Below, in pieces: positions 43,764-54,271 of a stretch of 64,000 nucleotides of DNA. A program made the position numbers and the translations under genes. The stretch is taken from NCBI RefSeq assembly GCF_030551755.1, contig NZ_JAUPEC010000001.1:248001-312000 (forward strand), in the 5' to 3' direction. The notes beneath the pieces were generated by a model. The model was given only the letters and a program-made list of their open reading frames with translations. It was not told where the DNA came from and ran no database searches. This stretch comes from Pseudocolwellia sp. AS88 (GTDB lineage: Bacteria > Pseudomonadota > Gammaproteobacteria > Enterobacterales > Alteromonadaceae). Numbering within the stretch: position 1 is the stretch's first letter; every line of letters starts with the position of its first letter.

Positions 43764-44804
43764 GTGAAGGCTTCTAGAAGAGCTCGAATAAAAGATGTAG
43801 CAGAACATGCTGGCGTATCGAGCATGACAGTGTCTCGTGTTTTAAACAAAGATCCTAAAGTGAGTGACGCTAAAAGAGCTTTAGTCGCTGAATCTGTTAA
43901 AGCCCTAAATTATAGACCTAATGTTTCTGCACGTCGTTTAGCCAGTAATAAATCATTTTTTATTGGCTTGCTCTATTTCGATTTAGATACTTCATACGTG
44001 AGCAAGTTTTTATTACGTGGCTTAAAAGTGTGTAGAACAACTGGGCATCACCTAGTTGTTGATGAAATTGATGATGATATTGAGAAGTCTTTAGCTTCGG
44101 TTAGGGAGTTGATAGAAGAAACTCGTGTTGATGGTTTGATTTTGTTACCTCATGTTTGCGACGACGTTAAATTATTAGCAGCATTGCAAGAGGCTAATAT
44201 TACCTTTGTTCGTATCGCACCTGATACTCAACTGAGTTTATCGCCTTACATTTGTATGGACGATTATCAGGCGAGTTTTGAAATGACCGAATTACTTATT
44301 AAAAAAGGCCATACAAAAATTGGTCATATTATTGGTAATCCAAATCAAGGTGTTAGTCGACTGCGTTATCAAGGTTATTTAGACGCATTACGTTCACATC
44401 AAATCAACACACCGCCTGAATATATTGAGCAAGGTTTATTTACCTATGACTCAGGTTTAATAGCTGCGAAAAAATTACTCGCCTTAGCAGATAGACCAAC
44501 AGCGATTGTTGCTGCCAATGATGAAATGGCTGCTTCAGTTTTAGCGGCTGCAAATTTAGCACGAATTAATGTACCTGAAGAGTTGTCTATATCTGGTTTC
44601 GATGATGGTAATGTTGCTGTAACTGTATCACCAAACTTAACAACTGTTAGACAACCCATTCATGAAATGGCGGAGCTCGCTATCGATATTATTGCTTCAG
44701 GTAAATTTTCAGATTTAGCGAAAGCCAATACGCGTGAATTTAGAAATGTTCTCGATTTTGAGATTATCGAAAGGGATTCAACAGCTCAAGCACCACAAAA
44801 GTAA
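43764..44804 (+). CDS. LacI family transcriptional regulator (candidate xylose regulator)
   Basis: A 346-residue repressor-type protein with a GTG start and AAGGA ten bases upstream. The LacI helix-turn-helix is at residues about 8-30 (IKDVAEHAGVSSMTVSRVLN), followed by the hinge helix NVSARRLASN and a periplasmic-binding-protein-like sugar domain (IVAANDEMAASVLAAANL, ISGFDDGNVAVTVSPNLTTVRQP). It stands alone between the AEC and AraC genes. Palindromes of the LacI type (TGTTAGCGCTAACA) occur before xylB, and this is the only LacI member in the window, so it is the best candidate for their ligand-responsive repressor. The link to xylose is inference. Confidence 0.9.
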   Translation: MKASRRARIKDVAEHAGVSSMTVSRVLNKDPKVSDAKRALVAESVKALNYRPNVSARRLASNKSFFIGLLYFDLDTSYVSKFLLRGLKVCRTTGHHLVVDEIDDDIEKSLASVRELIEETRVDGLILLPHVCDDVKLLAALQEANITFVRIAPDTQLSLSPYICMDDYQASFEMTELLIKKGHTKIGHIIGNPNQGVSRLRYQGYLDALRSHQINTPPEYIEQGLFTYDSGLIAAKKLLALADRPTAIVAANDEMAASVLAAANLARINVPEELSISGFDDGNVAVTVSPNLTTVRQPIHEMAELAIDIIASGKFSDLAKANTREFRNVLDFEIIERDSTAQAPQK

Positions 44805-44868
44805 AACCTGAGTAAATTAATCTCTATTTATGGGGCTAACTCATTAGAGTGAAAATACAATACTGACC

Positions 44869-45756
44869 TTAGCTATTGGTTTTCTTCTCTATACTGCGCC
44901 ATTTTCCTGGACTAATACCATAAAATAATTTGAATCTGTGAGCAAAGCTAATACTGTCAGCATAACCGATAGAAAAGGCTATTTGCTCTAAATTATATTG
45001 AGTGTACCTCAATAAATTACAGGCATATTCTAGTCGGTATTTAGTGATCAGCTTTAAAGGTGACAGTCCTGTTTCTCGTTTGCATAAACGATAAAACTGC
45101 GGCTCAGACAAATGCATTTTCTCAGCGAGGCTAGCGACAGTCCAAGGATATTGTAGTTGTTTAATAACTGATTTGATTAAGGCTTTAAACTTATCTTGCT
45201 GTGGCGTTAAGCTAACGTTGGTATTGGTAGCTTGTTCAATTTGGAAAATTAAAACATCCATCAAGCCAGACATTATTTCAGACTGATGCTGACCAGCCAC
45301 ATAATTAATATCTTGTAATAAAGACATGGTTTTATAAATAGGCAATGCATTATCTGATTGAAATATAGAGGCATTTAGTTTGTTTATATATTTAAACTTT
45401 GGGCAATCATGTAGTAAAAACCAACACATACTCCAATGTTCATCAGCTAATTCATAAACGAATGGAGTACCAGCAGGTAAAAGCACAATACTTCCTTCTG
45501 GGATTAAATATTCGCCACTTTCTAAACGTATTTTGCCACAGCCAGATTGTGTTGCTAGTAAGTAATGGACATCTTTCTTATCACTTTGTTTATTATCAAA
45601 AACCTCACCAGTACCATTCTTTCCTATTTGATACTCAGTTCTTAGTGTTGATATTCCAGCACATGCTATAAGCGAATCTGCATCGCCTGGTATTTTATCA
45701 AAGTTAATAAAATACTCTTCACAGTCTTGATGAATATTTAATATATCTTTCCACAT
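44869..45756 (-). CDS. AraC family regulator with cupin-type sensor domain
   Basis: A 295-residue transcription factor. The N-terminal cupin-like ligand domain covers residues about 25-165 (GKIRLESGEYLIPEGSIVLLP). The C-terminal AraC double helix-turn-helix is at about 195-290 (WTVASLAEKMHLSEPQFYRLCKRE and LEQIAFSIGYADSISFAHRFK). This layout is usual for sugar-responsive activators. It is divergent from a MATE exporter gene across 133 bases and convergent with the LacI gene. Its target may be the MATE gene or a carbohydrate gene nearby; the sequence does not decide. Confidence 0.88.
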   Translation of the reverse strand: MWKDILNIHQDCEEYFINFDKIPGDADSLIACAGISTLRTEYQIGKNGTGEVFDNKQSDKKDVHYLLATQSGCGKIRLESGEYLIPEGSIVLLPAGTPFVYELADEHWSMCWFLLHDCPKFKYINKLNASIFQSDNALPIYKTMSLLQDINYVAGQHQSEIMSGLMDVLIFQIEQATNTNVSLTPQQDKFKALIKSVIKQLQYPWTVASLAEKMHLSEPQFYRLCKRETGLSPLKLITKYRLEYACNLLRYTQYNLEQIAFSIGYADSISFAHRFKLFYGISPGKWRSIEKKTNS

Positions 45757-45889
45757 AATAGAAGCTCGATGATAGTTTTAGACATAATAGATGATATTTG
45801 TAGTTATCGTTATAGTTTATTATTTAACATAGAATAGCGCCCTTGTTATTTTCTCCAAAACTATCTCCTTTAAACGGTTTTTACTCATT

Positions 45890-47239
45890 ATGTTTGATGC
45901 TACTTTAATTAAAAAAGCTTCCAAGCTTGCTTGGCCTATTTCTGTGCAAAGTATTTTGGTTACCTTGTTAGGCATGATAGATATCATTATGGTATCTCAT
46001 TTAGGAGACACGTCAGTTGCAGCGGTAGGTGTAAGTAACAGAATATTTTTTGTTTTTTTAGTGACTGTTACAGGAGTTGCTTCAGGTGTTGGTGTATTGT
46101 CTTCTCAGTATTACGGAGCAGGGCGAACCAATAAAATTAAAAGTACCATCATTATGGCTATTGTTTTTGCCTTATGTGTTGCTGTGCCGATTGTGATACT
46201 TAATTTCTTTTTTGCTGCAGATGTTGTTGCGCTTGCTAGTGCTGATATTTCCGTTATTGCTCTTAGTGAAAAATACCTGTGGATCACTATGCCAAGTTTG
46301 TTTTTTATCGCCATCATTCTCATTTTTGAAAACGCTTTACGTGGTACTGGGCAAGTTAAATTACCTATGGTATTCAGTATATTAGCCATATTCTTAAATG
46401 TTGTTTTAAATTATTGGCTTATTAATGGTGGTTTAGGTATCGAAGCTATGGGAGTTGAAGGTGCTGCATGGGCTACTACACTTTCTCGTTTGTTTCATTT
46501 ATTAACAATCGTTTATTGTTTGAAAAAAATATCTCATACCGTTTTTCCTAAAAAAGAAAGTTTTACTGAAATCAATAACCGAGGCTCATGGAAAAAGTTT
46601 ATTAAACTTATTTTTCCTATCATGATCAGTTTTGGGGTTTGGTCGTTAGGCACTTTTGTATATCAAATCATTTATGGACAAATGGGCACCACGGAACTTG
46701 CCGTAATGAGTATGTTAACGCCGATAGAAGGAGTGTTGATTGCTTTCTTTATAGGGTTTTCATCAGCTTGCTCTATTTTAGTTGGAAACATGTTAGGTGC
46801 TAACGACTTTACTAGTGCGTGGAAAACCTCAGTTACTTTTTCTATTGGCGCACCTATTACTACCTTTGTTTTAGCTATTGTTTTGTATTCGTTACAAGAC
46901 GTTATTTTTATGCCTTTTCAGTTAATGACTCAAGAGACCATAATTTTAGCAACAGAAATTTTCTTACTCATTATTTTTGGTACTAGTATTAAAGTTTTCA
47001 ACATGACAATGTCTATGGGGATCTTACGTGCAGGTGGTGATACTAAGCATTGCTTGTTAATTGATTTTATTGGTATGTGGGTAGTAAGTATTCCGCTTAC
47101 TTTCTTGGCTGCGTTTTATTTTGATTTACCTTTATTTTGGGTTGTTGTTACCGCTTATTCAGAAGAAATATGTAAGGCGATAATGTTTACAATTCGCATG
47201 CGTAAAAAGCATTGGTTAAGAAATTTAGCAACAGATTAA
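45890..47239 (+). CDS. MATE family efflux transporter
   Basis: A 449-residue inner-membrane protein with 12 predicted transmembrane segments in two pseudo-symmetric halves. It matches the multidrug and toxic compound extrusion family: an N-terminal amphipathic start, AWPISVQSILVTLLGMIDIIMVSHLGD in helix 1, the ALRGTGQVKLPMV loop in the first half and ILRAGGDTKHCLL in the second. Family members export cationic drugs or metabolites using sodium or proton gradients. The adjacent divergent AraC regulator may control it. The substrate is unknown. Confidence 0.9.
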   Translation: MFDATLIKKASKLAWPISVQSILVTLLGMIDIIMVSHLGDTSVAAVGVSNRIFFVFLVTVTGVASGVGVLSSQYYGAGRTNKIKSTIIMAIVFALCVAVPIVILNFFFAADVVALASADISVIALSEKYLWITMPSLFFIAIILIFENALRGTGQVKLPMVFSILAIFLNVVLNYWLINGGLGIEAMGVEGAAWATTLSRLFHLLTIVYCLKKISHTVFPKKESFTEINNRGSWKKFIKLIFPIMISFGVWSLGTFVYQIIYGQMGTTELAVMSMLTPIEGVLIAFFIGFSSACSILVGNMLGANDFTSAWKTSVTFSIGAPITTFVLAIVLYSLQDVIFMPFQLMTQETIILATEIFLLIIFGTSIKVFNMTMSMGILRAGGDTKHCLLIDFIGMWVVSIPLTFLAAFYFDLPLFWVVVTAYSEEICKAIMFTIRMRKKHWLRNLATD

Positions 47240-47280
47240 GGTTATTACTGACCTATCTAATAGTCTAGTTGAGTACATAA

Positions 47281-47326
47281 AAAAGGTTTATAACGAGTGA
47301 TTAATCTCAGTTATAAACCTTTTATA
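47281..47326. terminator. Bidirectional terminator between the MATE and MFS genes
   Basis: AAAAGGTTTATAAC (47281-47294) pairs perfectly with GTTATAAACCTTTT (47310-47323) around a 15-base loop. The A- and T-runs at the two ends allow function toward both convergent genes. Confidence 0.88.
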
Positions 47327-47344
47327 ATTTTCAGAATTTATGGA

Positions 47345-48640
47345 TTAGCTAGTTACAGCTTCACTTTGATTCTTATTTTCTTGTGCTTCAGCCTCTGCTT
47401 TTGTTGTAGCAAAAACAGGGTACTTTCCAAGTGGAAGTAACATCAAACTTCCTACTATAAAGATAACACCTAAAGCTGCAAACGCTATTTCATAACCACC
47501 AGTTGCATCATAAACCGCACCTAAAATACTCGGTGCTAAAGCTGCTCCAATGGCAAACGCAGCCCAAAGGTAACTATAAATTTTGCTGTAGTTACGTGTG
47601 CCAAAATAACGTGACGCTAAATAAGCAATAATATCAAATTCAGCTCCAGCTGCTAAACCAATGAGAATTGTTGAAAGGTAAGCAATCTCCATCGAAGGAG
47701 TACCTGATGCTAGTAAAAAACATGATATTGCAGGTAATGCCATAAGGATTGCAGCTACACCAGGTGCCCAAAAACGATCTAATAGTAAACCTGTGGCAAT
47801 ACGTCCAAAGATAACCGCTAAACCAATGGTAGACATTACGGCGCCTATCATAGGGCCTGTAAAACCTGAACCCGCATAAAAAGCAGGTAAGTTAGGAATA
47901 GAACCACCAATACCACATGAAATTGCCATAAATGCGATAGCAATTAACCAGAAGCGTTTATCTGATATTGCTTCTTTAATTGAAGGTCCGTAAACATAAG
48001 GGCTATCTGCGCTGTTAGTATCAACGGGATCACCAGACTTATCTTTAAACATAAAATAAACAACCGGCCAACCAATTAAAATAGGTAAACAGGCAAGCCA
48101 TACAAATGTCATGCGCCAACCGTCAGCTTCTATAAAGCCAGGAACAAGTTTGTTAACAAGGAAACCGGTTAAACCTGTACCCATTAAAATAATTCCTAGA
48201 GCTTTACCACGATGAACATCAAAAGCGCCAACGATGACTCGAGTCCAAGTAATTGGAAGGGTACCTGCACCGGTAATACCTAAAACTAAAGCAATAGTAC
48301 AATACTGCCAAACTGGGCCTGTTTGTAAGGCAAAACTAGCAAAAGCTAAAGCAAATAATACAAGGGAAGTGAGGGCAACCTTACGAGCGCCGAATTTATC
48401 ACAAATCCCTCCTAAAAAAGGTATAGCAAACAGTACACCTATAGTTTGAAATATCATAGGTAACTGACTTTGTTGGCGTGTCCAGCCAAATTCTGCTTCT
48501 AGAGGAGCAACAAAAAGCCCATAAGAATAAAAAGGTACTGCGGTTAAACCTACTGTTACACCAACAAATGCGGCTACAAGTAATTGCCAATTACGTTTAA
48601 ATTCGCCGGCGACTTCTGTTTCAGTATTTACGTTTGCCAT
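47345..48640 (-). CDS. MFS transporter (monocarboxylate/oxalate-formate-like)
   Basis: A 431-residue major facilitator with 12 predicted helices. The first-half signature DKFGARKVALTSLVLFALA lies in loop 2-3, the GRIATGLLLDRF element is in the second half, and the GIGGSIPNLPAFYAGSGFT region contributes to the pore. The pattern is nearest to the monocarboxylate porter or oxalate/formate antiporter groups, although fine substrate assignment is not possible. It is transcribed toward the MATE gene. Because the xylose operon to its right lacks a transporter, this carrier is one candidate for sugar or sugar-acid uptake, but the family resemblance does not favour xylose. Confidence 0.85.
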   Translation of the reverse strand: MANVNTETEVAGEFKRNWQLLVAAFVGVTVGLTAVPFYSYGLFVAPLEAEFGWTRQQSQLPMIFQTIGVLFAIPFLGGICDKFGARKVALTSLVLFALAFASFALQTGPVWQYCTIALVLGITGAGTLPITWTRVIVGAFDVHRGKALGIILMGTGLTGFLVNKLVPGFIEADGWRMTFVWLACLPILIGWPVVYFMFKDKSGDPVDTNSADSPYVYGPSIKEAISDKRFWLIAIAFMAISCGIGGSIPNLPAFYAGSGFTGPMIGAVMSTIGLAVIFGRIATGLLLDRFWAPGVAAILMALPAISCFLLASGTPSMEIAYLSTILIGLAAGAEFDIIAYLASRYFGTRNYSKIYSYLWAAFAIGAALAPSILGAVYDATGGYEIAFAALGVIFIVGSLMLLPLGKYPVFATTKAEAEAQENKNQSEAVTS

Positions 48641-49340
48641 TTTACTTTCCTACTTTGAATGTATTTCTAGTCTAGATCGTAAAGAATAAATGTCTCTCTT
48701 TTATTAAACAGAGTTTTCTAATTTTTCTAAATCTAGTTAAAACAGTTTTTATTTCTAAATAACATATAAACATATAATTATATAACAATCAAATTAACAA
48801 TGACTGATATTATAAAATAATGAGTAAAATGAGTTATTGATATAAAACTTTTATTAGAAATTACGGAGGAAGAGATAAATTTAACAAAGATAAGCAGCAA
48901 CTAGGATTAGTGTTTACTATGTTAAATTATTTATAGTAAATCGCTTTATAACTTGGTTATGCAGAGTTCAATACAAAGAATAGAAACTATTAAATAAGTA
49001 ATAATTACAAAGCTACTGATATTGAAAGCAATATTTATCAGTAATTCATTATGCTTGATGTTTATTTTATTACGAAGCCTTTTTTAAACTATTTGTATTT
49101 CTTCATATAAAACAAAGTGATGTAGGAACTTGTGTATATTGAGAGGAAAACAGCTGTAGGCTAAAATATTCTCATTTAAGCCTACATAACCTCAAGTTGG
49201 GTTAATGGATTTAATAACGCATTGATTTCTTAAAGTATCGTTTAGCTTTATCTGAATTAAGAACATAAAAAAGCTGTTAATAGCATTATTGAGTAAAATA
49301 GCTTAACCCGAGCTGAGGTTAGGTAATATAAAAGATAATA
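48641..49340. other. Intergenic region between galM and the MFS gene
   Basis: A 700-base gap between two minus-strand genes. Its right part is a MITE-like element (49188-49320) that abuts the galM stop. A separate hairpin, GTAGGCT...AGCCTAC (49156-49185), lies just outside it. The left part is AT-rich and should contain the MFS promoter. No gene is supported. Confidence 0.55.
49188..49320. repeat. MITE-like element, AACCTCA family, copy 3
   Basis: A 133-base element with inverted ends AACCTCAAGTTGGGTTAA and, as the reverse complement of the right end, AACCTCAGCTCGGGTTAA. It is the shortest copy and lies 20 bases downstream of the galM stop. Read on the galM strand it contains AACAGCTTTTTTATG, so it may supply the operon's transcription end. 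Confidence 0.72.
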
Positions 49341-50315
49341 TTACCTTGTTAATTTATAACAAATCACTGTTTTTAAAGGTTGTGCAGGGCTTGTGAAATG
49401 AAAAGGGAAGTTAGCTTGATTAGGGCTGTCAGGACAAAACTGAGGTTCTAAGCATATTCCTTGATTAGTTGTAAAAGGTGCAGTTAAATGAAGCCCTGTA
49501 TAAACCTGTACTGCAGGGTAGTTAGAACTTGCGTGTAACGTTAACTTTTTATCACTACTTTCAATTGATGCATGAGGAAAGCTTGTTAGCTTAGTTGTTG
49601 TATCGGTTAATGAAAGCAAGAAGTTATGATCTAGCTGCTCCATATTGCTTTTTGACGATACTTCTCTCGTTGTTCTAAAGTCAAACCGTGTGTTGTTTAC
49701 CGACGCAATCTCACCTGTTGGAATACATTGTTCATCAACAGGTGTGTAGTGGTCGCTAAAAATTTGTAAGTTATGGGCTGTAGTGCTTTGTTCTTTGTTT
49801 AAATTAAAGTATGGATGAGCTGTTGGTCCAGCAATAGTAAACTGTTCTGAGTTCACCTTAATACTTATAGTTAACTCACTTTTAGCTGATATTTCATAGA
49901 TTACTTCGATATTTATATCACCAGGGAAACCATTAAAACCGTCTGTTAAACTACAGGATAATGTAACTGAATTGGTCGTATGCTCAATACATTGCCAAAA
50001 TTGAGTAGCAAAAGTATTAGCACCGCTATGAAGTATGTTGTCACCTTCATTAGCGGCTAAGTTCACTTCTGTACCGTCAATTTTACAACGCGAATTGCCA
50101 ATTCTATTAGCATATGGTCCAACAATCGCGCCCAAGTATGACTCATCAGTAAAGTAATCTTCTAGGTTAGAATACCCCAAAACAACATTACGAATTTCAT
50201 CATCTACTTGAGTGTGCCAACTGACTAAACGAGCACCATAATTACTGATGCAAAGTCGATCATTAATGTTATCGCCATGCTGACCCGTTATTTCATAAGT
50301 TGTTATTTGAACCAT
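49341..50315 (-). CDS. galM: Aldose 1-epimerase (mutarotase)
   Basis: Interconverts alpha and beta anomers of aldoses, here presumably xylose or glucose, to feed the isomerase and later steps. It has 324 residues, shorter than E. coli GalM (346) but with the main family features: a beta-sandwich fold, GPYANRIGNSRCKI near the N-terminus, the catalytic His in AGPTAHPYFNLN, and a C-terminal catalytic Glu in GICLEPQFCPDSPNQ. It is the last gene of the xylB-xylA-tal-tkt-pgi-galM series, 41 bases after pgi, where no terminator is seen. Confidence 0.93.
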   Translation of the reverse strand: MVQITTYEITGQHGDNINDRLCISNYGARLVSWHTQVDDEIRNVVLGYSNLEDYFTDESYLGAIVGPYANRIGNSRCKIDGTEVNLAANEGDNILHSGANTFATQFWQCIEHTTNSVTLSCSLTDGFNGFPGDINIEVIYEISAKSELTISIKVNSEQFTIAGPTAHPYFNLNKEQSTTAHNLQIFSDHYTPVDEQCIPTGEIASVNNTRFDFRTTREVSSKSNMEQLDHNFLLSLTDTTTKLTSFPHASIESSDKKLTLHASSNYPAVQVYTGLHLTAPFTTNQGICLEPQFCPDSPNQANFPFHFTSPAQPLKTVICYKLTR

Positions 50316-50356
50316 TTGCTAATTTACCTATCTTCTTAAAAAGTGCTAAAACTTAA

Positions 50357-52012
50357 TTACGAGTGATTTTTTGGTTGGTGCTCTTGAAAATAATTCATCA
50401 AACCTTGTGTAGAACTGTCGTGGGTTTCACTCACCGTATTTTTGGCTAATTCAGCTTCAATATTATTGGCTAAGCCTTTACCTAATTCTACACCCCATTG
50501 ATCGAAAGAGCATATTTGTAAAAGAATGCCTTGAGTAAATATTTTGTGCTCGTATAAGGCAATTAAACTACCGATAGCTCTAGGTGAAATACGCTGCATC
50601 AAAATGGTATTTGAAGGGCGATTACCTTTATGAACTTTATGAGGTGCAACTTTATCGATATAGGCTTGTGTATTACCTTTGGCTTTTAATTCTTCACGAA
50701 TTTGCGTTTCATCAACACCTTGCATTAAAGCTTGTGTTTGCGCAAAAAAGTTAGCCATTAAGGTTTGATGATGACCTTTAACAGGAGTTGTGCTTTCAAC
50801 CGAGCCAATAAAGTCTGCAGGTACAATATTGTTACTTTGATGTAAGTATTGATAAAAAGCGTGCTGACCATTAATGCCAATTTCTCCCCAAATCGTTGGA
50901 ACAGTAGGGTAGTCGATTGAGTCGCCTTGCCAGTTCACTGATTTACCATTACTTTCCATTTCTGCTTGCTGTAAATACGCAGGCAACATATGCAAAGCTT
51001 GGTCGTAAGGTAAAATAACTTGCGATTGAGCGCCTAAAAAGGTGCAGTTCCATAGGCTAAGCAGCGCTAAAATTACTGGTGCATTTTGTTCTAATGGTGC
51101 TTTGTAAAAATGGTTATCAATTTCATTAGCGCCTTCTAATAGCTCAACAAAATTATCAAAACCTAAACTAATAGCAATGGGTAAACCTATAGCTGACCAT
51201 AATGAAAATCTACCACCTACCCAGTCCCACATGTCAAAAATATTTTCTTCTTCAATACCAAAGGCTGTAGCTTTTTCTTTGTTAGACGATACCGCAACAA
51301 AATGCTTAGCAATGGCTGCAGGATCAAACGAAGAAGCGACTAACCAGTGCATGGCTGTTTTCGCATTGGTCATGGTTTCAGTGGTTGTGAAGGTTTTACT
51401 CGAGACAATAAATAAGGTGGTTTCAGGCGTTAACGGACGTAAAACGTTGGCGATTTGTGTGCCATCAACATTAGAAACGTAATGAACATTAACGGCATTG
51501 TCACTGTATTCTTCTAATGCTTCAGTCACCATTTGTGGGCCTAAGTTAGAGCCACCTACCCCAATACTAACCACATCGGTAATGCTTTTACCTGAATAGC
51601 CTTTCCAAACGCCTTGGCGAACTTTATCTGAAAAAGACTTCATTTGATTTAGAGCTTGTTGTACATCTTCATTAATGTTTTTGCCATCAAGTGTAATAGG
51701 CTTTTGCGTTTGATTACGTAAAGCAATATGCAGCACGGATCTATCTTCAGTTGGATTGATGCGCTCACCTGAGAACATTTTTTCACGCCAGCCTTCAATA
51801 TCACATGCTTTAGCTAAGGCTAAAAGGTTGCTCATGGTTTTATCGTTGATTAAGTTTTTAGAATAATCGAGTAAAAACGGTGATAACTTAAGTGAAAATT
51901 CATCAAACCTTTTTGGGTTTTGTTTAAACATGTCACTCATGCGTTCTTGTTTCATTTGTTGTGCATGTTCAACGAGTGTTTGCCAGCTGGCGAGTGAAGT
52001 TCTAGGTTGCAT
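50357..52012 (-). CDS. pgi: Glucose-6-phosphate isomerase
   Basis: Interconverts fructose 6-phosphate and glucose 6-phosphate. It has 551 residues (E. coli 549). Signatures are VVSIGVGGSNLGPQMV, the SSKTFTTTETMTNA phosphate site, WVGGRFSLWSAIGLP, and GKSVNWQG with the catalytic His of the GINGQHAFYQ block. In this operon it turns the fructose 6-phosphate made by transaldolase and transketolase into glucose 6-phosphate. It follows tkt by 105 bases containing a terminator-like hairpin, so it may be expressed less than the genes before it. Confidence 0.95.
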   Translation of the reverse strand: MQPRTSLASWQTLVEHAQQMKQERMSDMFKQNPKRFDEFSLKLSPFLLDYSKNLINDKTMSNLLALAKACDIEGWREKMFSGERINPTEDRSVLHIALRNQTQKPITLDGKNINEDVQQALNQMKSFSDKVRQGVWKGYSGKSITDVVSIGVGGSNLGPQMVTEALEEYSDNAVNVHYVSNVDGTQIANVLRPLTPETTLFIVSSKTFTTTETMTNAKTAMHWLVASSFDPAAIAKHFVAVSSNKEKATAFGIEEENIFDMWDWVGGRFSLWSAIGLPIAISLGFDNFVELLEGANEIDNHFYKAPLEQNAPVILALLSLWNCTFLGAQSQVILPYDQALHMLPAYLQQAEMESNGKSVNWQGDSIDYPTVPTIWGEIGINGQHAFYQYLHQSNNIVPADFIGSVESTTPVKGHHQTLMANFFAQTQALMQGVDETQIREELKAKGNTQAYIDKVAPHKVHKGNRPSNTILMQRISPRAIGSLIALYEHKIFTQGILLQICSFDQWGVELGKGLANNIEAELAKNTVSETHDSSTQGLMNYFQEHQPKNHS

Positions 52013-52053
52013 TGTATGTTTCCAATTTCTCTTTTATGCGTTAACAGCTAAAA

Positions 52054-52099
52054 AGAAACTACAACCATTATTGAGGAGCAATAAGAAGTTGTAGTTTCT
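52054..52099 (-). terminator. Terminator or attenuator between tkt and pgi
   Basis: AGAAACTACAAC and GTTGTAGTTTCT form a perfect 12-base-pair stem, with a second inner stem TTATTG-AGGAG-CAATAA. On the minus strand the stem is followed by a T-run (TTTCTTTTTAG). It lies inside the pentose operon, after tkt, and should end or reduce transcription before pgi-galM. Confidence 0.8.
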
Positions 52100-52117
52100 A
52101 AAGTTAAAACAACGCGA

Positions 52118-54136
52118 TTAAGCGGCTGAATTTCTATTTATTACGTCTAATGTAGTGTTAACAATATTGTCAGTAGTAAAGCCAAAGTGTTTCAATAATT
52201 CGCTACCAGGTGCTGATTCACCAAAGGTTTTCATACCTATGATTGCGCCATTTCTTCCTGTGTATTTATGCCAAAAATCAACATGTGCTGTTTCGATAGC
52301 AATAACCGATTTAACTTCGCTCGGTAATACACTTTCTTGATAGCTACTCGATTGTTGATCAAATACGCTAGTACTTGGCATAGACACAACTCGCACATTA
52401 TTCCCTTGTTCAGTTAATGATGCAGCTGCTTCAACAGCAATACCAACTTCCGAACCTGTGGCAATTAAAATAGCGTCTGGTGTGCCAACGCAATCAACTA
52501 ATACATAACCGCCTTGTTCAATGCTTTTAACTTGTGCATTGTCGCGATTTTGATGAGGTAAACCTTGGCGACTAAAAATTAATGCACTTGGACCATCTTG
52601 TTTCTGAATTGCAGCTTTCCAAGCTACAGCAGATTCAACAGCATCACATGGGCGCCAAGTTGTTAAATTTGGCGTCATGCGTAAGTTAGCTATTTGCTCA
52701 ATAGGTTGATGAGTTGGACCATCTTCACCTTGACCAATAGAGTCGTGGGTATAAACAAAAATGTTTTGAATACCCATTAATGCCGACATACGAACAGCGT
52801 TGCGCGCGTATTCCATAAACATAAGGAAAGTTGCACCGTAATTGATGAAGCCACCATGTAAAGACAAGCCATTCATAATGCCGCTCATACCAAATTCGCG
52901 AACACCGTAATACAGGTAATTACCATCAGCATCTTCAGCCGAAATCCCCTTAGAACCAGACCATAAAGTTAAGTTAGAACCCGCTAAGTCAGCAGAACCA
53001 CCTAATAACTCTGGTAGTAAAGCGCCATATACACCGATTGCATTTTGCGAAGCCTTACGACTTGCTATGTTTTGTGCTTCTTTTTGACAAAGAGCAATAT
53101 ACTCATCAGCTTTTTGTTCGAACTGTTCTGGAAGATCGTTATTAAGTACACGACGACTAAATTCTTCAGCAAGCTCTGGATATTCAGCTGAATATGCTGC
53201 AAAAGCCATGCTCCAGTTTTGCTCTGCGATAGTACCTTTTTCTTTGTTATCCCAAGCTTTGTAAACGTCTTGTGGAATTTCAAAAGGAGCATATGGCCAA
53301 TTCAAAAATTCACGTGTTGCTGCAATTTCTTCATCACCTAGTGGTGCGCCATGACAGTCGTGTGAACCTGATTTATTCGGTGAACCAAAACCAATTGTTG
53401 TTTTACAGCAGATCATTGTTGGCTTATCGGTAACGCTTTTGGCTTCTTCAATGGCTTTATTAATAGCAACAGGGTCGTGTCCGTCAACATCACTGATCAC
53501 ATGCCAGTTGTAAGCTGCAAAACGGGCAGGGGTGTTATCAGTAAACCAACCTTCAACATGACCATCAATAGAAATACCATTGTCATCCCAAAAGGCAATT
53601 AACTTTCCTAAACCTAAGGTTCCCGCTAGCGAACATACTTCGTGAGAAATACCTTCCATTAAACAACCATCGCCTAAAAAGCAGTAGGTGTAATGGTCAA
53701 CAATATCCATGTTTGGACGGTTAAAATGGGCAGCTAAAGTTTTTTCAGCAATCGCCATGCCGACAGCATTAGAAACACCTGCGCCTAGTGGTCCTGTTGT
53801 GGTTTCTACACCAACGGTATAACCATATTCAGGATGTCCGGGGGTTTTAGAGTGTAATTGTCTAAACTGCTTTAACTCATCAATAGGTAAATCATAACCA
53901 CTTAAATGCAGTAATGAATAAATTAACATTGAGCCATGACCATTACTTAAAACAAAGCGATCTCTGTCTGCCCAATTTGGGTTTGCCGGATTGTGTTTTA
54001 GGTGATCATTCCATAATACTTCTGCAATATCTGCCATGCCCATAGGTGCACCTGGGTGACCTGATTTTGCTTGCTGAACTGCGTCCATAGATAAAGCGCG
54101 GATAGCATTAGCTAAATGCTGTCTTGAAGACGTCAT
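52118..54136 (-). CDS. tkt: Transketolase
   Basis: Thiamine-diphosphate enzyme of the non-oxidative pentose phosphate pathway that moves two-carbon units from xylulose 5-phosphate. It has 672 residues. Motifs in order are [12 protein letters not shown], the ThDP-magnesium motif [27 protein letters not shown], the [18 protein letters not shown] block in the pyrimidine domain and the C-terminal [13 protein letters not shown]. It follows tal and precedes pgi in the xylose operon and acts directly on the product of XylB. Confidence 0.96.
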   Translation of the reverse strand: MTSSRQHLANAIRALSMDAVQQAKSGHPGAPMGMADIAEVLWNDHLKHNPANPNWADRDRFVLSNGHGSMLIYSLLHLSGYDLPIDELKQFRQLHSKTPGHPEYGYTVGVETTTGPLGAGVSNAVGMAIAEKTLAAHFNRPNMDIVDHYTYCFLGDGCLMEGISHEVCSLAGTLGLGKLIAFWDDNGISIDGHVEGWFTDNTPARFAAYNWHVISDVDGHDPVAINKAIEEAKSVTDKPTMICCKTTIGFGSPNKSGSHDCHGAPLGDEEIAATREFLNWPYAPFEIPQDVYKAWDNKEKGTIAEQNWSMAFAAYSAEYPELAEEFSRRVLNNDLPEQFEQKADEYIALCQKEAQNIASRKASQNAIGVYGALLPELLGGSADLAGSNLTLWSGSKGISAEDADGNYLYYGVREFGMSGIMNGLSLHGGFINYGATFLMFMEYARNAVRMSALMGIQNIFVYTHDSIGQGEDGPTHQPIEQIANLRMTPNLTTWRPCDAVESAVAWKAAIQKQDGPSALIFSRQGLPHQNRDNAQVKSIEQGGYVLVDCVGTPDAILIATGSEVGIAVEAAASLTEQGNNVRVVSMPSTSVFDQQSSSYQESVLPSEVKSVIAIETAHVDFWHKYTGRNGAIIGMKTFGESAPGSELLKHFGFTTDNIVNTTLDVINRNSAA

Positions 54137-54209
54137 GATGAATTCCTTACATAAGTGTCTTGTTAGTTAGTTTCAAAAAGAAGCTGCATAACGTTGAAAT
54201 AGTGAAATA

Positions 54210-54241
54210 ACCTGAATATAAAATGTGGGGTATATTCAGGT
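54210..54241 (-). other. Intergenic hairpin between tal and tkt
   Basis: ACCTGAATATA and TATATTCAGGT form a perfect 11-base-pair stem around a 10-base loop in the 135-base gap between tal and tkt. The following bases (TATTTCAC on the minus strand) are only weakly T-rich, so mRNA processing or 3' end protection is as likely as termination. Confidence 0.65.
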
Positions 54242-54271
54242 GAGCTTCATTAAATGATTGAATGGTAAAAC